Below are positions 11,838-22,593 of a stretch of DNA of 64,000 nt, piece by piece (positions within the stretch are counted from its first letter, which is position 1; each line of letters begins with the position of its first letter). The stretch comes from Codonopsis lanceolata (taxonomy: Eukaryota > Streptophyta > Magnoliopsida > Asterales > Campanulaceae), in contig CM028378.1 of NCBI GenBank assembly GCA_013146195.2, forward strand, positions 94,552,057-94,616,056, read 5' to 3'. Both the position numbers and the translations under genes were made by a program. The notes below the pieces were generated by a model. The model was not told where the DNA came from, made no database searches, and was given only the letters and a program-made list of their open reading frames with translations.

Positions 11838-11969
11838 TTTTTTTTTCTTTTCTTTTCTTTCATTTAAAAGAGGATCAATAGTGGTTCCCCACTTTCCCCC
11901 TGGGTGACTCGAACCCACGACCTATTAGGTATGGGTGAAGCGTCTTACCACTAAATTGCACTTACTTGT
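11838..11969 (-). mobile_element. tRNA-derived SINE
   Basis: A 132-bp insertion flanked by perfect 16-bp direct repeats (CAGATTCACATGGATC at 11822-11837 and 11970-11985). On the minus strand it has RNA polymerase III promoter boxes: an A-box-like TAGTGGTAAGACG and a B box GGTTCGAGTCACC. It ends in an A-rich AAAAG-repeat tail next to the lower target duplication. Length, internal promoter, A-rich tail and long target duplication are those of a plant SINE mobilised by a LINE. It interrupts the integrase domain of element B, so it arrived later. Confidence 0.88.
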
Positions 11970-11985
11970 CAGATTCACATGGATC

Positions 11986-12799
11986 AACTCAAGGGAATTT
12001 TTTATAGAGTATTTTTCTAGGGAGGGAGGTGGAAAACTAAACCTATGATGTCCAAGGCTTTTATCCATCAAATTTGTTTTATCACTATTAACAACATTTG
12101 CATGATTCTCAATAAAAGACACAGGAGCAGCATCACACACATACAGGTTTCGCCGTTTTCCAGCTTTGAAAATTAACAAGTTATCTTTTAGAACTTTCAT
12201 CTCACCCCTTCCCCATCTACCCTCTAACCCATCATCTTCCAATGATGCACACGAGATCAGATTATTACACAAATCAGACACGTGTGTAACATTTTCCAAA
12301 GTCTAAGTATACCCAGAATCAAATTTCAAGAACACATTGCCTATTCTAGCAATTTGACAATTCTTACCATTAGCCAAGGAAACAGTTCTAGTTTCCACTT
12401 CTTTGTATGAAGAAAAAAGAATTTTTAAAGGTGTCATGTGAAACGCACACGTAGAATCTATAACCCACTCATTCATATATGCAAAAATAGAGTACACATA
12501 ATTCACCTTGGTTTCACAAGACTCTGTTACATAAAAACATCACCACCATCTTCCCACAAGGCCAAATTACAATCCTTTTGATGATCATGATTCTGATTTT
12601 GACTTTTCTTTTTAGGATTTGTGCAATCCTTCTTAAAATGTCCAGATTCACCATAGTTGTAGCAGTTTCTTTTCTTAGATCCATTCTTAGACCTACTTTG
12701 GCTTCTACCCCTGTTGTTTCCATAATTCTGATTTTGACCATGATTTTGTTCTTCACCATTTTGACCATTGTTCCTATCAAGTTGTCTTCCTCTTACCAT
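11986..12799 (-). pseudogene. Copia nucleocapsid, protease and pre-integrase, element B
   Basis: From 12799 down: an N/Q-rich linker with a CCHC knuckle (C-Y-N-Y-G-E-S-G-H-F-K-K-D-C), a stop near 12527, then the protease (12506-12303) with W-V-I-D-S-T-C-A-F-H-M-T-P, then L-E-D-D-G-L-E-G-R-W-G-R-G-E and L-G-H-H-R-F of the pre-integrase region (12299-11986). The protease active site reads D-S-T instead of the usual D-S/T-G, so the glycine is lost. Several stops and a frame change make this non-coding today. Confidence 0.8.
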
Positions 12800-12847
12800 A
12801 TGAACCTCACCGGCTTGAGATTTACCCCTATTTAATTTTAAATCTAA

Positions 12848-13396
12848 TTATTTACTTTTTAACCCAACAATCACCTTATCAAGAGTGATATCATGCCTAT
12901 CATATTTAATAGTAGATTTCACGTCAACATAAGAATCAGGAATACCATTTAAAAGTACAATAGCAGAGTAATCATCAATGTTTTTATCCCCGGTTTGTTT
13001 AATGTCTTGAACTAACTTAGTGAAAACATCGATATTATCCTCCATGTCTTTATCAAGGTCTAGTTTGAATCGAAAAAACTGTTCCAAGAGATATAATTTG
13101 CTAGGTAACGATTTTTCATAATAAAGTTCTTCTAGCCTATCCCAAAGTTCTTTAGCAGATCCAAGTTTACCAACCTTCCTTATCACTGAGTCATTCAAGT
13201 TCAAAAGTATGGAATAATAAGCCGACTCGTCCATTTCAGTCCTATCGTCCGATTTTTCATTTTTAGAAAATTTTAAAGTTATAGCTTTAAAGACTTTTCC
13301 CTTTATCAAAATGCCCTCCATTTTCTGTTGCCAAATAGAAAAAAAAAATTTCCCAACAAAGGGTACCAAATTATAGGACGATGATGAGTTTGCCAT
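12848..13396 (-). pseudogene. Copia gag (UBN2 type), element B
   Basis: Begins at ATG 13396 (M-A-N-S-S-S-S-Y) and runs 182 codons to a stop at 12848. It shows the gag core of plant Copia elements: F-S-I-W-Q-Q-K-M, A-K-E-L-W-D-R-L-E-E-L-Y and L-L-N-G-I-P-D-S-Y. The open frame extends upstream to 13453, but 13396 is the natural start. This is the best-preserved part of element B. The nucleocapsid follows in the downstream linker after a stop. Confidence 0.85.
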
Positions 13397-13579
13397 TTTG
13401 GAAAACCAACACAAAACAATTTTTTTAAAAAAAATATCACCAAAATCACACAAAGTAAATTTTTATAACTAGGAACTAAGTAAAAGTTTAAGTTTGGAAC
13501 ACGATACCCAGAAATCACTGACTGTGATTTCTACCTTTGGATTGAAAGCATGTCCACCGTTTGTCAGTACACATACAAA

Positions 13580-13591
13580 GCTCTGATACCA
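13580..13591 (-). other. Copia primer-binding site, element B
   Basis: The reverse complement is TGGTATCAGAGC, one base from the inner end of the 5' LTR at 13593. Confidence 0.92.
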
Positions 13592-13592
13592 T

Positions 13593-14565
13593 TGTTATGT
13601 TTCTATACTACTGACCAGAACTGAAGCAAAGCACAATCTAGCTCTCCAAGTTGTATTTCTAGATAACTAATAATCAGTCACCAACATTAATAAACCCAAG
13701 CTCTAACTGAGCAACCAAATATTCCAAAATCCTGATTCTCAATTGGTTCAATACTCAAGTATGCCTTTCCAGTATAGCTTAGGAATAAAAGTAAAACACA
13801 GATGAACAAGAACGAAATATTATCAAAATATGCTCTTCACTTGCAAAACAATGTTAGACTGAAATATAGATTAACATATTAAAATGAAAAACAACATGAG
13901 TATCCTCGGCCGAAGCCTCACTCGATCTGTTTAGGGCTTATGGTTGCCTAGGCTCAGACCCCCACAACAAGATGCTATACACCGAGTATAGCGCACTGGC
14001 CCAACCACCGAGTTCACGCACTCAAAGGGACAACGCCACAGCTCCAAGGATTTCTCAATAGTGAAGACCAGCCCAAGCCTTCCAACGTAATCCCAAGAAC
14101 CCGATTAACCCCCTCACGTAACCTCGAATCGTAGACCTCAAAATCACGTTGTTTCCTCTCACGTGACACCTCACCACTCACCACTCACCGCTTTTAGAAG
14201 CAGAGAAGAAGAATCAGAAGAGAGCGAACAAGAGAGAGAGATCACCGTGATGTCTATCTCAAAGGTGGGCGGACAGAGGGAGTATATATATGCACAGCCA
14301 AGGCAATCAACCGCGAAGAATTAGAGACGGGAGAAATCAACGAGCTGACTGGAACAAGGATTGGAAGGGGCCGGATTTTCGGGGTCAAAAAATGGAAGCA
14401 ACACCCTAAAATAGAACCAAGCCTCAAGACCAAAGACGCAGCAACAGCGGCTGCGACCAAACAGAGATAGAGGGGAATGGGGCGGGCCGATACATGTATG
14501 AATTGGTTGCTTGGGTTTGGGCTACACAAAGTGGGCTGCCCAAATTGGCCCCGCCATACTTACGC
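13593..14565 (-). repeat. 5' LTR of element B
   Basis: Pairs with 9866-10835. A TATA-like GTATATATATGC lies at about 14281-14292, read on the minus strand as the promoter. Between 13990 and 14170 the two LTRs differ repeatedly as CAG in one against CGT or CGC in the other (see findings). Confidence 0.9.
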
Positions 14566-14653
14566 AGTCTCGATGAGTCAAGATACGCCAAACTACTCCA
14601 AGAGTCCGGCAAAGGAACGAATCACCACTTGAACTTGCCGCTCATCGATAAGA
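14566..14653 (-). pseudogene. Copia C1 gag fragment beyond element B
   Basis: Continues the gag interrupted at 9865. It matches 18491-18575 of copy C2 closely, with several small differences clustered next to the gap. Cut by the N run. Confidence 0.8.
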
Positions 14654-14753
14654 NNNNNNNNNNNNNNNNNNNNNNNNNNNNNNNNNNNNNNNNNNNNNNN
14701 NNNNNNNNNNNNNNNNNNNNNNNNNNNNNNNNNNNNNNNNNNNNNNNNNNNNN
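14654..14753. other. assembly gap, 100 N
   Basis: Exactly 100 N, a conventional unsized scaffold gap. The left side is Copia C1 gag; the right side enters block Y copy 2 in mid-block. The rest of unit 1 and the X block of unit 2 may be missing here. Confidence 0.99.
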
Positions 14754-17442
14754 TTGTAAATTTCTTTATAGCTAGCTTCCGGTGAGATCTTTCTAGTAAT
14801 TTGTAACGTGTACTAATTTTAATATCTATCTCAGGTCATTTTATATAACCTGTATTTTGAATTAATCTTTTATGGCTAGTTTGTAATAGCTAGTTTTGTA
14901 AGATATATATGGTGACTAGCTGATCAATCTGAACTGCTTTTTTAAAATAATCCAACACTTGTAATAGGTGTTCCTTAAAATAGATTGACTATTATAATCC
15001 TTTTTGCTATCAATTAAAAATTAACTCGATAAAACATAACTCCAAAAAAGTCTGCTACCAACACTTTAAATTCCCACACCTTTGCTTATGAAGTTCAAAG
15101 TGAAATTAGGCGGGTAAGAAAACATATAACCAAATACATTAACAACTTAAATATTAAGATAACGAATGAATAATGCCTAAACTATAAATCGATTAAGAAC
15201 GAGGATATGCAAGTATATAACAATAACTTTAGTCAAGCAATTGACTTAAGTATTTGTACAATTAACTGGCTATACAAACTCCGAATATCAAAATTGACAG
15301 AGACAACAATTACACCAATGTGCCATGTAATAGCATAACAAGTTGAGCTTTGAACATAACTACAATATGTTGTAAATCATAAATGATAACGAACGGACCC
15401 AAGGATCTCCTAGAAAGGTATGGGATGAATGACTCCGCCGACCCAACGCCTCGAGAGCGCGAACCTTGGGAATTTTGAATGACGCTACAATTGGGATGAC
15501 TCTCCAACCGATAAGTCGAATTCAACTATAAACAACGAATCCACGAAGTTTATAATCCGAGCTTCCAATCCAGGACACTCAAATAATAAGACAATTTTCT
15601 AACCAGAAAATCAACTCAAATTTCATTAATCAAAATTTCCACCTAAAACAATGTTTAAGAGTGCCTTTTTATAGGCTTACAAAATAAATCCTAATTCTTG
15701 TAGGACAAAAAAACTAATTAAAAGGAAACTCTAATTAAAAGGAAACTCTTAAATAAAGGAAACTCTAAATAAAAAGGAAACTAAATTTACCCAAACATTA
15801 AAAACAGAAAATAAACAAAACGGCAACCTTTTTGGAGACCTTGTCGCAAGTGTCAGGACCTCATGCCGCAAGCTTCACGCCTTCTCCAAATTTACTGACT
15901 TGCCACTTTGACCCCCTCAAGTATCCAAACAATTTTCCAAGCTTCCGTGACTTTTTTTTACAAGTTGCCAAACTTAACAAATAGATCCCCGAAATCTTAG
16001 AAACACTTTTATGGCTTGTCAATATCATATCAATAAATTATAAGGTAATGGTAACAAGAAATGAAACTAAGGTGTTTGTGTTCTTTGATCTGAACCAATT
16101 AATCTAGGCCTCACTTAAAACCGGGATGTTGATCATTCATCTCGGGATTAAAGAATGCTTGCCCTGAAAAACAAAATATTAAGAGAATGGGTAAGAAGAA
16201 TAAACAAACGAGATGGAAGGTTGTGGGTGCAAATGAGCCGACACCCATTTAATTCTTTTCAAATACATTATCAAAGCAATTACAGATATGGTATAAGAAT
16301 TTTAATACGGCAACTTCAACACAAACAGGAAAGAAACCTCGAATTGAAGGATTGTTACGTATTTGCTCACCTATGGTTTTCTCTTGTTCCAGATACTCCA
16401 ATACCATATCCGAAAGAGCTCCTAGATCTGCAAGCAAATTTGATTGCATTATATATATAGTTACATATAGCTTGACTATTTTTTGGTCATTTTGAGAGTT
16501 GAATGATATATTGAGCTCCTTAATCAAAGTTTGATGATTAATTTTTCCATCAAACCATTATGTACAAATACCTTGTCTATAAGGTTATGAACAAGTGTTA
16601 TGTAATTTTCATTAATGTAAGAAGGATAAATTCGAAAAGTCATTAATTATTAATTTATTAGCTTAAGTACTATCAAAAGGTCTTACATACCTTAACGCGA
16701 AGATCGTTTGGGCCTTGCATTCGCAGTTCATGTGATAGAGGAGGGTTGTGTGGCCATTTTCTCCATGGTGGATGATGAAATTGCACCACCACTAGCAAGA
16801 GTTGATCCAGAAGTTCATGAAAGAATAAAATGTCAAGACAAGGAAAAAATCAAAACTAGATATTTAAACTAAAGCCTTTCACGAAATAAAAACAAAGTCA
16901 ATAAAGAATAAATTTTATCGGAACCCACCATCCAAAAAATGTGTCTTCTTCTGAAATGTCATAAATAACGATCGTGCTTCAAGAACATCCTTGAAATCCT
17001 TCAAGGGTAACAACAACTTCTCGAGAAAAGTTCCCGAAAAGGAAGAATGAATTACTTGAGAAAACATACTAGCTTAAGTATCAGGGTTGGTTTTCAAATG
17101 AAAGAAGAAATCTCTTTAGAAAACATCTTAACTCTCCTACCACAAAGAAACCATTCTCTATTTTTCTAAATCGATTCACTCTAAACTAAGCTCGTCTCCA
17201 TGATTCTATTCATTCATGACTAGTCTCCCACTTTTATACACACATATGGGACCACAAAAAGGAAATATTAATGAAGATTGGTAATTTCAATATATGCGTA
17301 GATTCCCTTTTAAACGGTCAGATTGTAACATCAATTTTTTAAATCTTTTGAATTTTAAAAAAGTAGACGTTAGAAACTAGCCATTTAACGGTTAGTTTGT
17401 AAGTGGCTTTACGATGACTAATTTTAATGTCTAACCATAGCG
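14754..17442. repeat. Array block Y, copy 2
   Basis: Second copy of 6780-8812, interrupted by a solo LTR at 15384-16032. It contains the same exon-like pieces on the minus strand (ATG at 17067; the L-G-A-L-S-D-M-V-L-E-Y-L piece near 16430-16370; the terminal H-P-G-F-K piece near 16170-16115). One long open stretch (16527-16249) covers the third piece. No new function is suggested by this copy. Confidence 0.85.
15384..16032 (-). mobile_element. solo LTR (649 bp)
   Basis: Plus strand TGATAACG...ATATCA, in element sense TGATATGATATTGACAAG to CGTTATCA. It is flanked by a perfect 5-bp duplication ATAAA (15379-15383 and 16033-16037). Block Y copy 1 has a single ATAAA (7398-7402) at the same place, so the pre-insertion site is in this window. 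No internal retrotransposon sequence remains, which fits LTR-LTR recombination. Confidence 0.9.
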
Positions 17443-19031
17443 TGTGTAGTCATCGATAAAAGTGAGAAAATAGGAAGCTCCATGACGTGCCTTAACATTC
17501 ATTGGTCCGCAAATGTCTGAATAGACTAACTCTAATGGATGTGTGGCTCTTTTTGCCTTACCAAAAGGCTTTCGGCAAGCTTTTCCTGCCAAACAAGATT
17601 AACACAAGGGTAGGTTGACTTTGGTGAGAGACCCCAATAGGCCTTCTCTAGCCAATCTAGTCATCCTAACTTTTCCTATATGTCCAAGTCTAGCATGCCA
17701 TAACTCGGAATTAGAATCATCATACACCATACAAGAAGAAGAATTAACAGAAGAATTGTGGGAATCCAACAAATCTAATTTAAAGAAATTATCTGACAAA
17801 TAACCATGTCCCAAAATCTCATCACCAAAACAAATATCCAAGTGAGCATCACTAAAATTAAAAGAATATCCATGTCCTAGCAATTGTACTACTGATAATA
17901 GATTATGTCAAATTCCAGGTGTATAAAGAACTTCATGAAGAGTTAATGTGTGTCCACTCCGCAATTGAAGTTGGTATGAACCAACTCCTTTGACTTCAAC
18001 AGACGAACCGTTTCCCATGAAAATTCTTCTTGTACCCGCAGGAACTTTTCGGTAATCTACAAATCCTTCTCGATCCCTCGTCACATGTTTGGTTGAGCCT
18101 GAGTCTACAATCCACACAGGGAGAGAGTCAGCTAATAAAACATGAGAGCAAACACAACTTTGCATGGAGATAGGATTAAGGGATACCTTCTTGGGCTCGG
18201 GACAAGTCCGTGCAAAATGACCCAAGGCACCACAGTTGTAGCACTTCTGCTTAGCAATATTCTTTTTGCCTCTACGGCGTTTAGCAATCTTTTCACTTTT
18301 GGGGGCCAAATTCTGAGTCTTCTTGCCTTTAGTTTGTTACATGCGTTGCCCATATGGCTTGCGCGAACCCTCAAGGGAAACAAGAGCAAGATCACGAGTC
18401 GCAGCACTTATCGCGCGATTCGCGTCATAACACTCAGCCTCAAGCTCAACATAGCGAGATACATCTGCAAAAGTCTTAATGGAGTCTGTATGAGTCAAGA
18501 TACGCCTCAAACTACTCCAAGAGTCAGGCAGTGAACGAATCACCACTTGAACTTGTTGTTCATCAGATAAGATAGAACCAGCAGACTTAAGATCACGAAT
18601 CATTCCGGACATCTCGCATAGTTGTTCAAGAATGCTACGTTTCTAGTCAATATTATTGCTTTCAAACTTGTAAGTCAAAGTCCTTAACTTTGTAGCAGAG
18701 GTATTCCCATAAATGCGCTTAATGTCGTCCCACATTTGTTTTGCAGTCAGGCAGTCTTCAAACTCGCCAATCAGATCATTATGCATGCTACTCAACATAG
18801 TAAAGCGTGCACATCGATCTTTCTTTTTCCATTTAAGGAATTCCTGCATTTTCTGGCGATGCTGGGTGATGGTCAAATTACCATCTCTGGTTCTACCATC
18901 ACAGTATCTAGGTTGTCCAGAACCTCTTACTCATTTAGCAAATACATGATTTGCCTTTGCCAAACACTATAGTTTGTGCCATCCAATTTCTCACCCTTGT
19001 TAAGGTCAGCGATTACATTCTTAGAAGCCAT
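17443..19031 (-). pseudogene. Copia element C, copy 2: gag-protease-integrase start
   Basis: The gag start codon at 19031 (M-A-S-K-N-V) leads into a UBN2-like gag (18876-18337; K-Q-M-W-D-D-I, L-P-D-S-W-S-S-L). A CCHC knuckle follows (C-Y-N-C-G-A-L-G-H-F-A-R-T-C), then protease W-I-V-D-S-G-S-T-K-H with F-M-G-N-G-S-S-V-E-V, and pre-integrase L-W-H-A-R-L-G-H. From 18876 to 17599 the pieces share one frame, interrupted by stops near 18645, 18335, 17910 and 17598. At least two of these positions (18335 and 17910) are sense codons in copy 1. Integrase ends at the Y junction, as in copy 1. Confidence 0.85.
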
Positions 19032-19686
19032 TTTACTACAATTTATTGCAAAAATAAGACAAACATATATATATTTTGATTCACTTTTGTTCTAAAAAAT
19101 CAATTACTAAACATAATCACATCATACACGTAAGGAGGGAAAATCCGCGAGGCTCGTAATCACAACCAAAGTATGCACAACGTGAAAATATTCATAAATT
19201 GATAATTTAAACAAAAGAAATAAGATAGAACAAATCCATCAAGCACATATCATGTACATAAATATTTTCACTACTGAAAATAAAATTATTGAGTCTCGTA
19301 TAGTCCCAATCGCAATTTTAGAGCTCAAAACGACAATTAATTTAATTTTTTCTAAAAATGTCTTTAAAATAGTTTAAAATTCACAAAGAATTTTAAAAAA
19401 TTCAGAACTGTCCCAAATAGCCCTAAACAGTCACAGAATGACAAAACAGCCCCTGGATATTATTTTTGAATTTTTAAAAAATCAAAAAATATGTTTTTAT
19501 ACACTGAAAAAACAAAACAAATATATCCAAGCTGAATTGATCAAAGCAGAGGCCACCATTGGACTCAGAAGGCCAAAACACGCCGGCCGTTTCAGAAATA
19601 GAGGTCCAGAAACGCCGCACGCGCCTGTGGGCTTCTAGGAGAAGCTGACTTGACGTGGCGCTTGACGTGGCAGGGCTGACGTCGTG
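19032..19686. other. leader/upstream region of Copia C2
   Basis: Noncoding DNA upstream (in element sense) of the gag start. No tRNA-Met primer-binding site of the TGGTATCAGAGC type was found, so the LTR boundary is undetermined. Confidence 0.5.
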
Positions 19687-19830
19687 ATGACGTCACTGAT
19701 GATGTCATCAACACTGAATCACTGGAGTGGGTCCCACTTATTGACGTGGCAGGTGACGTGGCTGACACGTCATCAGTCAACTATTTGACCGTTGACCATT
19801 CAACAGTTGACTGGTCTTCTACGTAGTCTT
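19650..19830. promoter_or_regulatory. cluster of ACGT-core and W-box motifs, copy 1
   Basis: Within about 180 bp there are eight ACGT cores, six of them TGACGT (bZIP/TGA as-1-like), with repeated TTGACGTGGC, plus several W-box cores TTGAC in the run ending CAACAGTTGACTGG. Most of it repeats at 21421-21560. In plants such motifs bind bZIP and WRKY factors; a stress-responsive retrotransposon promoter is the likely origin. No TATA box was assigned. Confidence 0.55.
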
Positions 19831-20448
19831 CCCACGCGCCCAGCCGGACGCGCCGCCTTCCGGTGCTCCGATGATGTCGCGGACGGTGGCGTTGGATTCG
19901 TCTCGTCGAGTACTTTCCAGTCATGTACTTTTTACATCAAAAGGAGTGCTACAAATGGCACGTACATCGAGGCCAAGAGTGGGGGTCGTAGGACGTCAAT
20001 TTTTCAACCCTAAAAATCGATTCGCGAACGTGATCCGCGAGCCAACTTCGTAAGGCCGTTTTTTTAAAAAAAAATTTTAAGTCCAAATTAGGCATATAAT
20101 ATGTCGTTGGAAAGCCCTCTCGGAGTACTACAAGTACAATCCATAAAACCACGGTTTTACAGAAAATAAACAGGTCAAAACAGCATGCAAGGTTTCGGAA
20201 AAATCAATTTTCAACAAAACTTGGGTTTGCGATATTTTGAAAAATACCCAACGGATTTCAACGAGAATTTAGTATGTTGTTCGCCTCGTCATAGGGAACT
20301 CAGTCATATAAATTTTTCTCGAAAATAAAAATGTTTTGCATATAAAATAATAAAACTCATTTGGTTCGTTATCGGGTAAAACTTTTAAACAAACCCAAAA
20401 ACAAAAGCATGCAATTCATGGCATAACGATACAAGCCATCAAGCATAT
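19687..20448. repeat. Array block Z, copy 1
   Basis: Repeated at 21421-22193 with the same landmarks (TGACGTCACTGATG start, CTTTCCAGTCATGTACTTTT, and the run GGAAAGCCCTC). Short plus-strand open stretches recur in both copies but show no known domain. Confidence 0.85.
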
Positions 20449-21425
20449 AATATTCATTTTTATTTTCTTTTTTTAATGTTTCAATGTAAGCTTACACATA
20501 ATTAAAAATAATTTTATAGCATAATAAGATATGTATGTGTCAGTTGTATTTTTTTCTTGAATTTTATTTGCGATCAAGGATAGATGGCTATGATCACCAT
20601 CCACCATCCACCACCAACGGTCCAACACCACCCACGCATTTGACCATTCGCCATCACTAAGGCTGTAGTTCCTAATTATTGGAGTGTCTACAATATATAT
20701 GTGCGGCAGCAACAACATAGCATGCAATACTGGAGCCTTAATCAAGACTAATGGACTACTATTCAAAGATAAATCAGGCCAATGTGACTATGTGAGAGGA
20801 AAGACAGCTGTGAACCAACTCACCATCCTGTCCATTAACAGTAGGTATCCAAACATTCTGTAACTATACAAATAGAACGTTATTCAAATATGCATCGCGA
20901 TTAAAATTTCTATTCACGCATTTCATCAAACAGTTACATGTATGTCAATTAATACAACAAACAAATTGAATCTATTTTGAATCAAACACACAAACACAAA
21001 TGATGATGAACAAGAAGACGAAGAAAAAGAATAAAAAGACACTTATAAAACTGAAGATCGATAGATGAAGAGGAAAGAGAGTGGGAAGTTAGGGTGGTGG
21101 ATTAATCGAATCAAAGGTGAAACCACATGACATCCCAACTCTCCTCCTCTCCATCCCTGCGAATCCTAGCTGTAATTTCTCTTCTGCAAGCATTTTAGGA
21201 ATGAACACGTCTTCTCGCAACCTAGCTTCACAAAGGCTTGCTTGGAAAAAACGAAGTGAGCGGCGGGCACATGGTGGGAATTTTAGGAATAATTTAACGA
21301 AAGTGGACTTTTGGGTTAAACACAAGACATGTAATTAACTGATGTTTGTAGATTCCCCTTTCAACGGCTAGTAGTTAATGTCTAACATCCAGTGAGTTTT
21401 GAAATATGTTTAACGGCCATATGAC
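20449..21425. repeat. Array block X, copy 2
   Basis: Matches 5672-6641. It joins directly to block Z copy 2 through the shared ATGAC at 21421-21425, skipping the whole Y and C blocks. Confidence 0.85.
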
Positions 21426-22193
21426 GTCACTGATGATGTCATCAACACTGAGTCACTGGAGTGGGGCTTAATTGCTGACGTGGCAGGTGATGTGGCTGAC
21501 ACGTCATCAATCAACTATTTGACCATTGACCAGTCAACAGTTGACTGGACTTCTACGCAGTCTTCCCACGCGCCCAGCCGGAGAGTGGGCTCCACGCGCC
21601 GCCTTCCGGTGCTCCGATGATGTCGCGGACGGTGGCGTTGGATTCGTCTCATCGAGTACTTTCCAGTCATGTACTTTTTACATCAAAAGGAGTGCCACAA
21701 ATGGCACGTACATCGAGGCCGAGAGTGGGGGTCGTAGGATGTCAATTTTTCAACCCTAAAAATCGATTCGCGAACGTGATTCGCGAGCCAACTTCGTGAG
21801 GCCGTAAAACGTTTATTTTAAGTCCAAATTAAGCATATAATATGTCGTTGGAAAGCCCTCGCGAAGTACTACATGTACAGTCCATAAAACCACTGTTTTA
21901 CTGAAAAATAAATAGGTCAAAACAGCATGCAAGTTTTCGGAAAAATCAATTTTCAACAAAACTTGGGTTTGCGATATTTTAAAAAATACCCAACGGATTT
22001 CAACGAGAATTTAGTATGTTGTTCACCTCGTCATAGGGAACTCAGACATATAATTTTTTCTCGAAAATAAAAATGTTTTACACATAAAATAATAAAACTC
22101 ATTTGGTTTGTTATCGGGAATAAAACTTTTAAACAAACCCAAAAACAAAAGCATACAATTCATGGCATAACGATACGAGAAATCAAGCATATA
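21421..22193. repeat. Array block Z, copy 2
   Basis: Second copy of 19687-20448 with scattered substitutions and a short insertion near 21583-21592 (GAGAGTGGGC). It carries most of the ACGT/W-box motifs. Confidence 0.85.
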
Positions 22194-22593
22194 GTATTCT
22201 TTTTTATTTTCTTTTTTTAATGTTTCTATGTAAACTTACACATAATTAAAATTAATTTTATAGCATAATAAGATATGCATGTGTCAGTTGTATTTTATTC
22301 TTGAATTTTATTTGCCATCAAGAATAGATGGCTATGATCACCATCCACCATCCACCACCAACGGTCCAACACCACCCACGCATTTGACCATTCGCCATCA
22401 CTAAGGCTGTAGTTCCTAATTATTGCAGTGTCTACAATATATATGTGCGGCAGCAACAACATAGCATGCAGTATTGAAGCCTTAATCAGGACTAATGGAC
22501 TACTATTCAAAGATAAATCAGGCCAATGTGACTATGTGAGAGGAAAGACAGCTGTGAACCAACTCACCATCTGTCCATTAACAGTAGGTATCC
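22194..22593. repeat. Array block X, copy 3 (truncated)
   Basis: Matches the first ~400 bp of block X and stops after GGTATCC. The neighbouring Tat-element LTR begins TGTGAGG at 22594, so the truncation is best explained by insertion of that element. Confidence 0.8.

Larger units (their letters stand above)
9866..14565 (-). mobile_element. Ty1/Copia element B, both LTRs, RT/RNase H absent
   Basis: A 4.7-kb minus-strand element with LTRs of about 970 bp at both ends, a PBS next to the 5' LTR (13580-13591) and a polypurine tract next to the 3' LTR (10836-10848). It is inserted in the gag of Copia C1. The left flank is GAGTC (9861-9865). The right flank shows a slightly altered form of the same 5 bp, followed by the expected continuation of C1. 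Internal order is gag, nucleocapsid, protease, pre-integrase, integrase, and then noncoding DNA: reverse transcriptase and RNase H are missing, so it could not move on its own. A SINE interrupts the integrase region. Confidence 0.9.

Noticed and set aside
11900..11960. tRNA gene suggested by A and B boxes
   Set aside because: No cloverleaf or acceptor stem; the boxes belong to the SINE.
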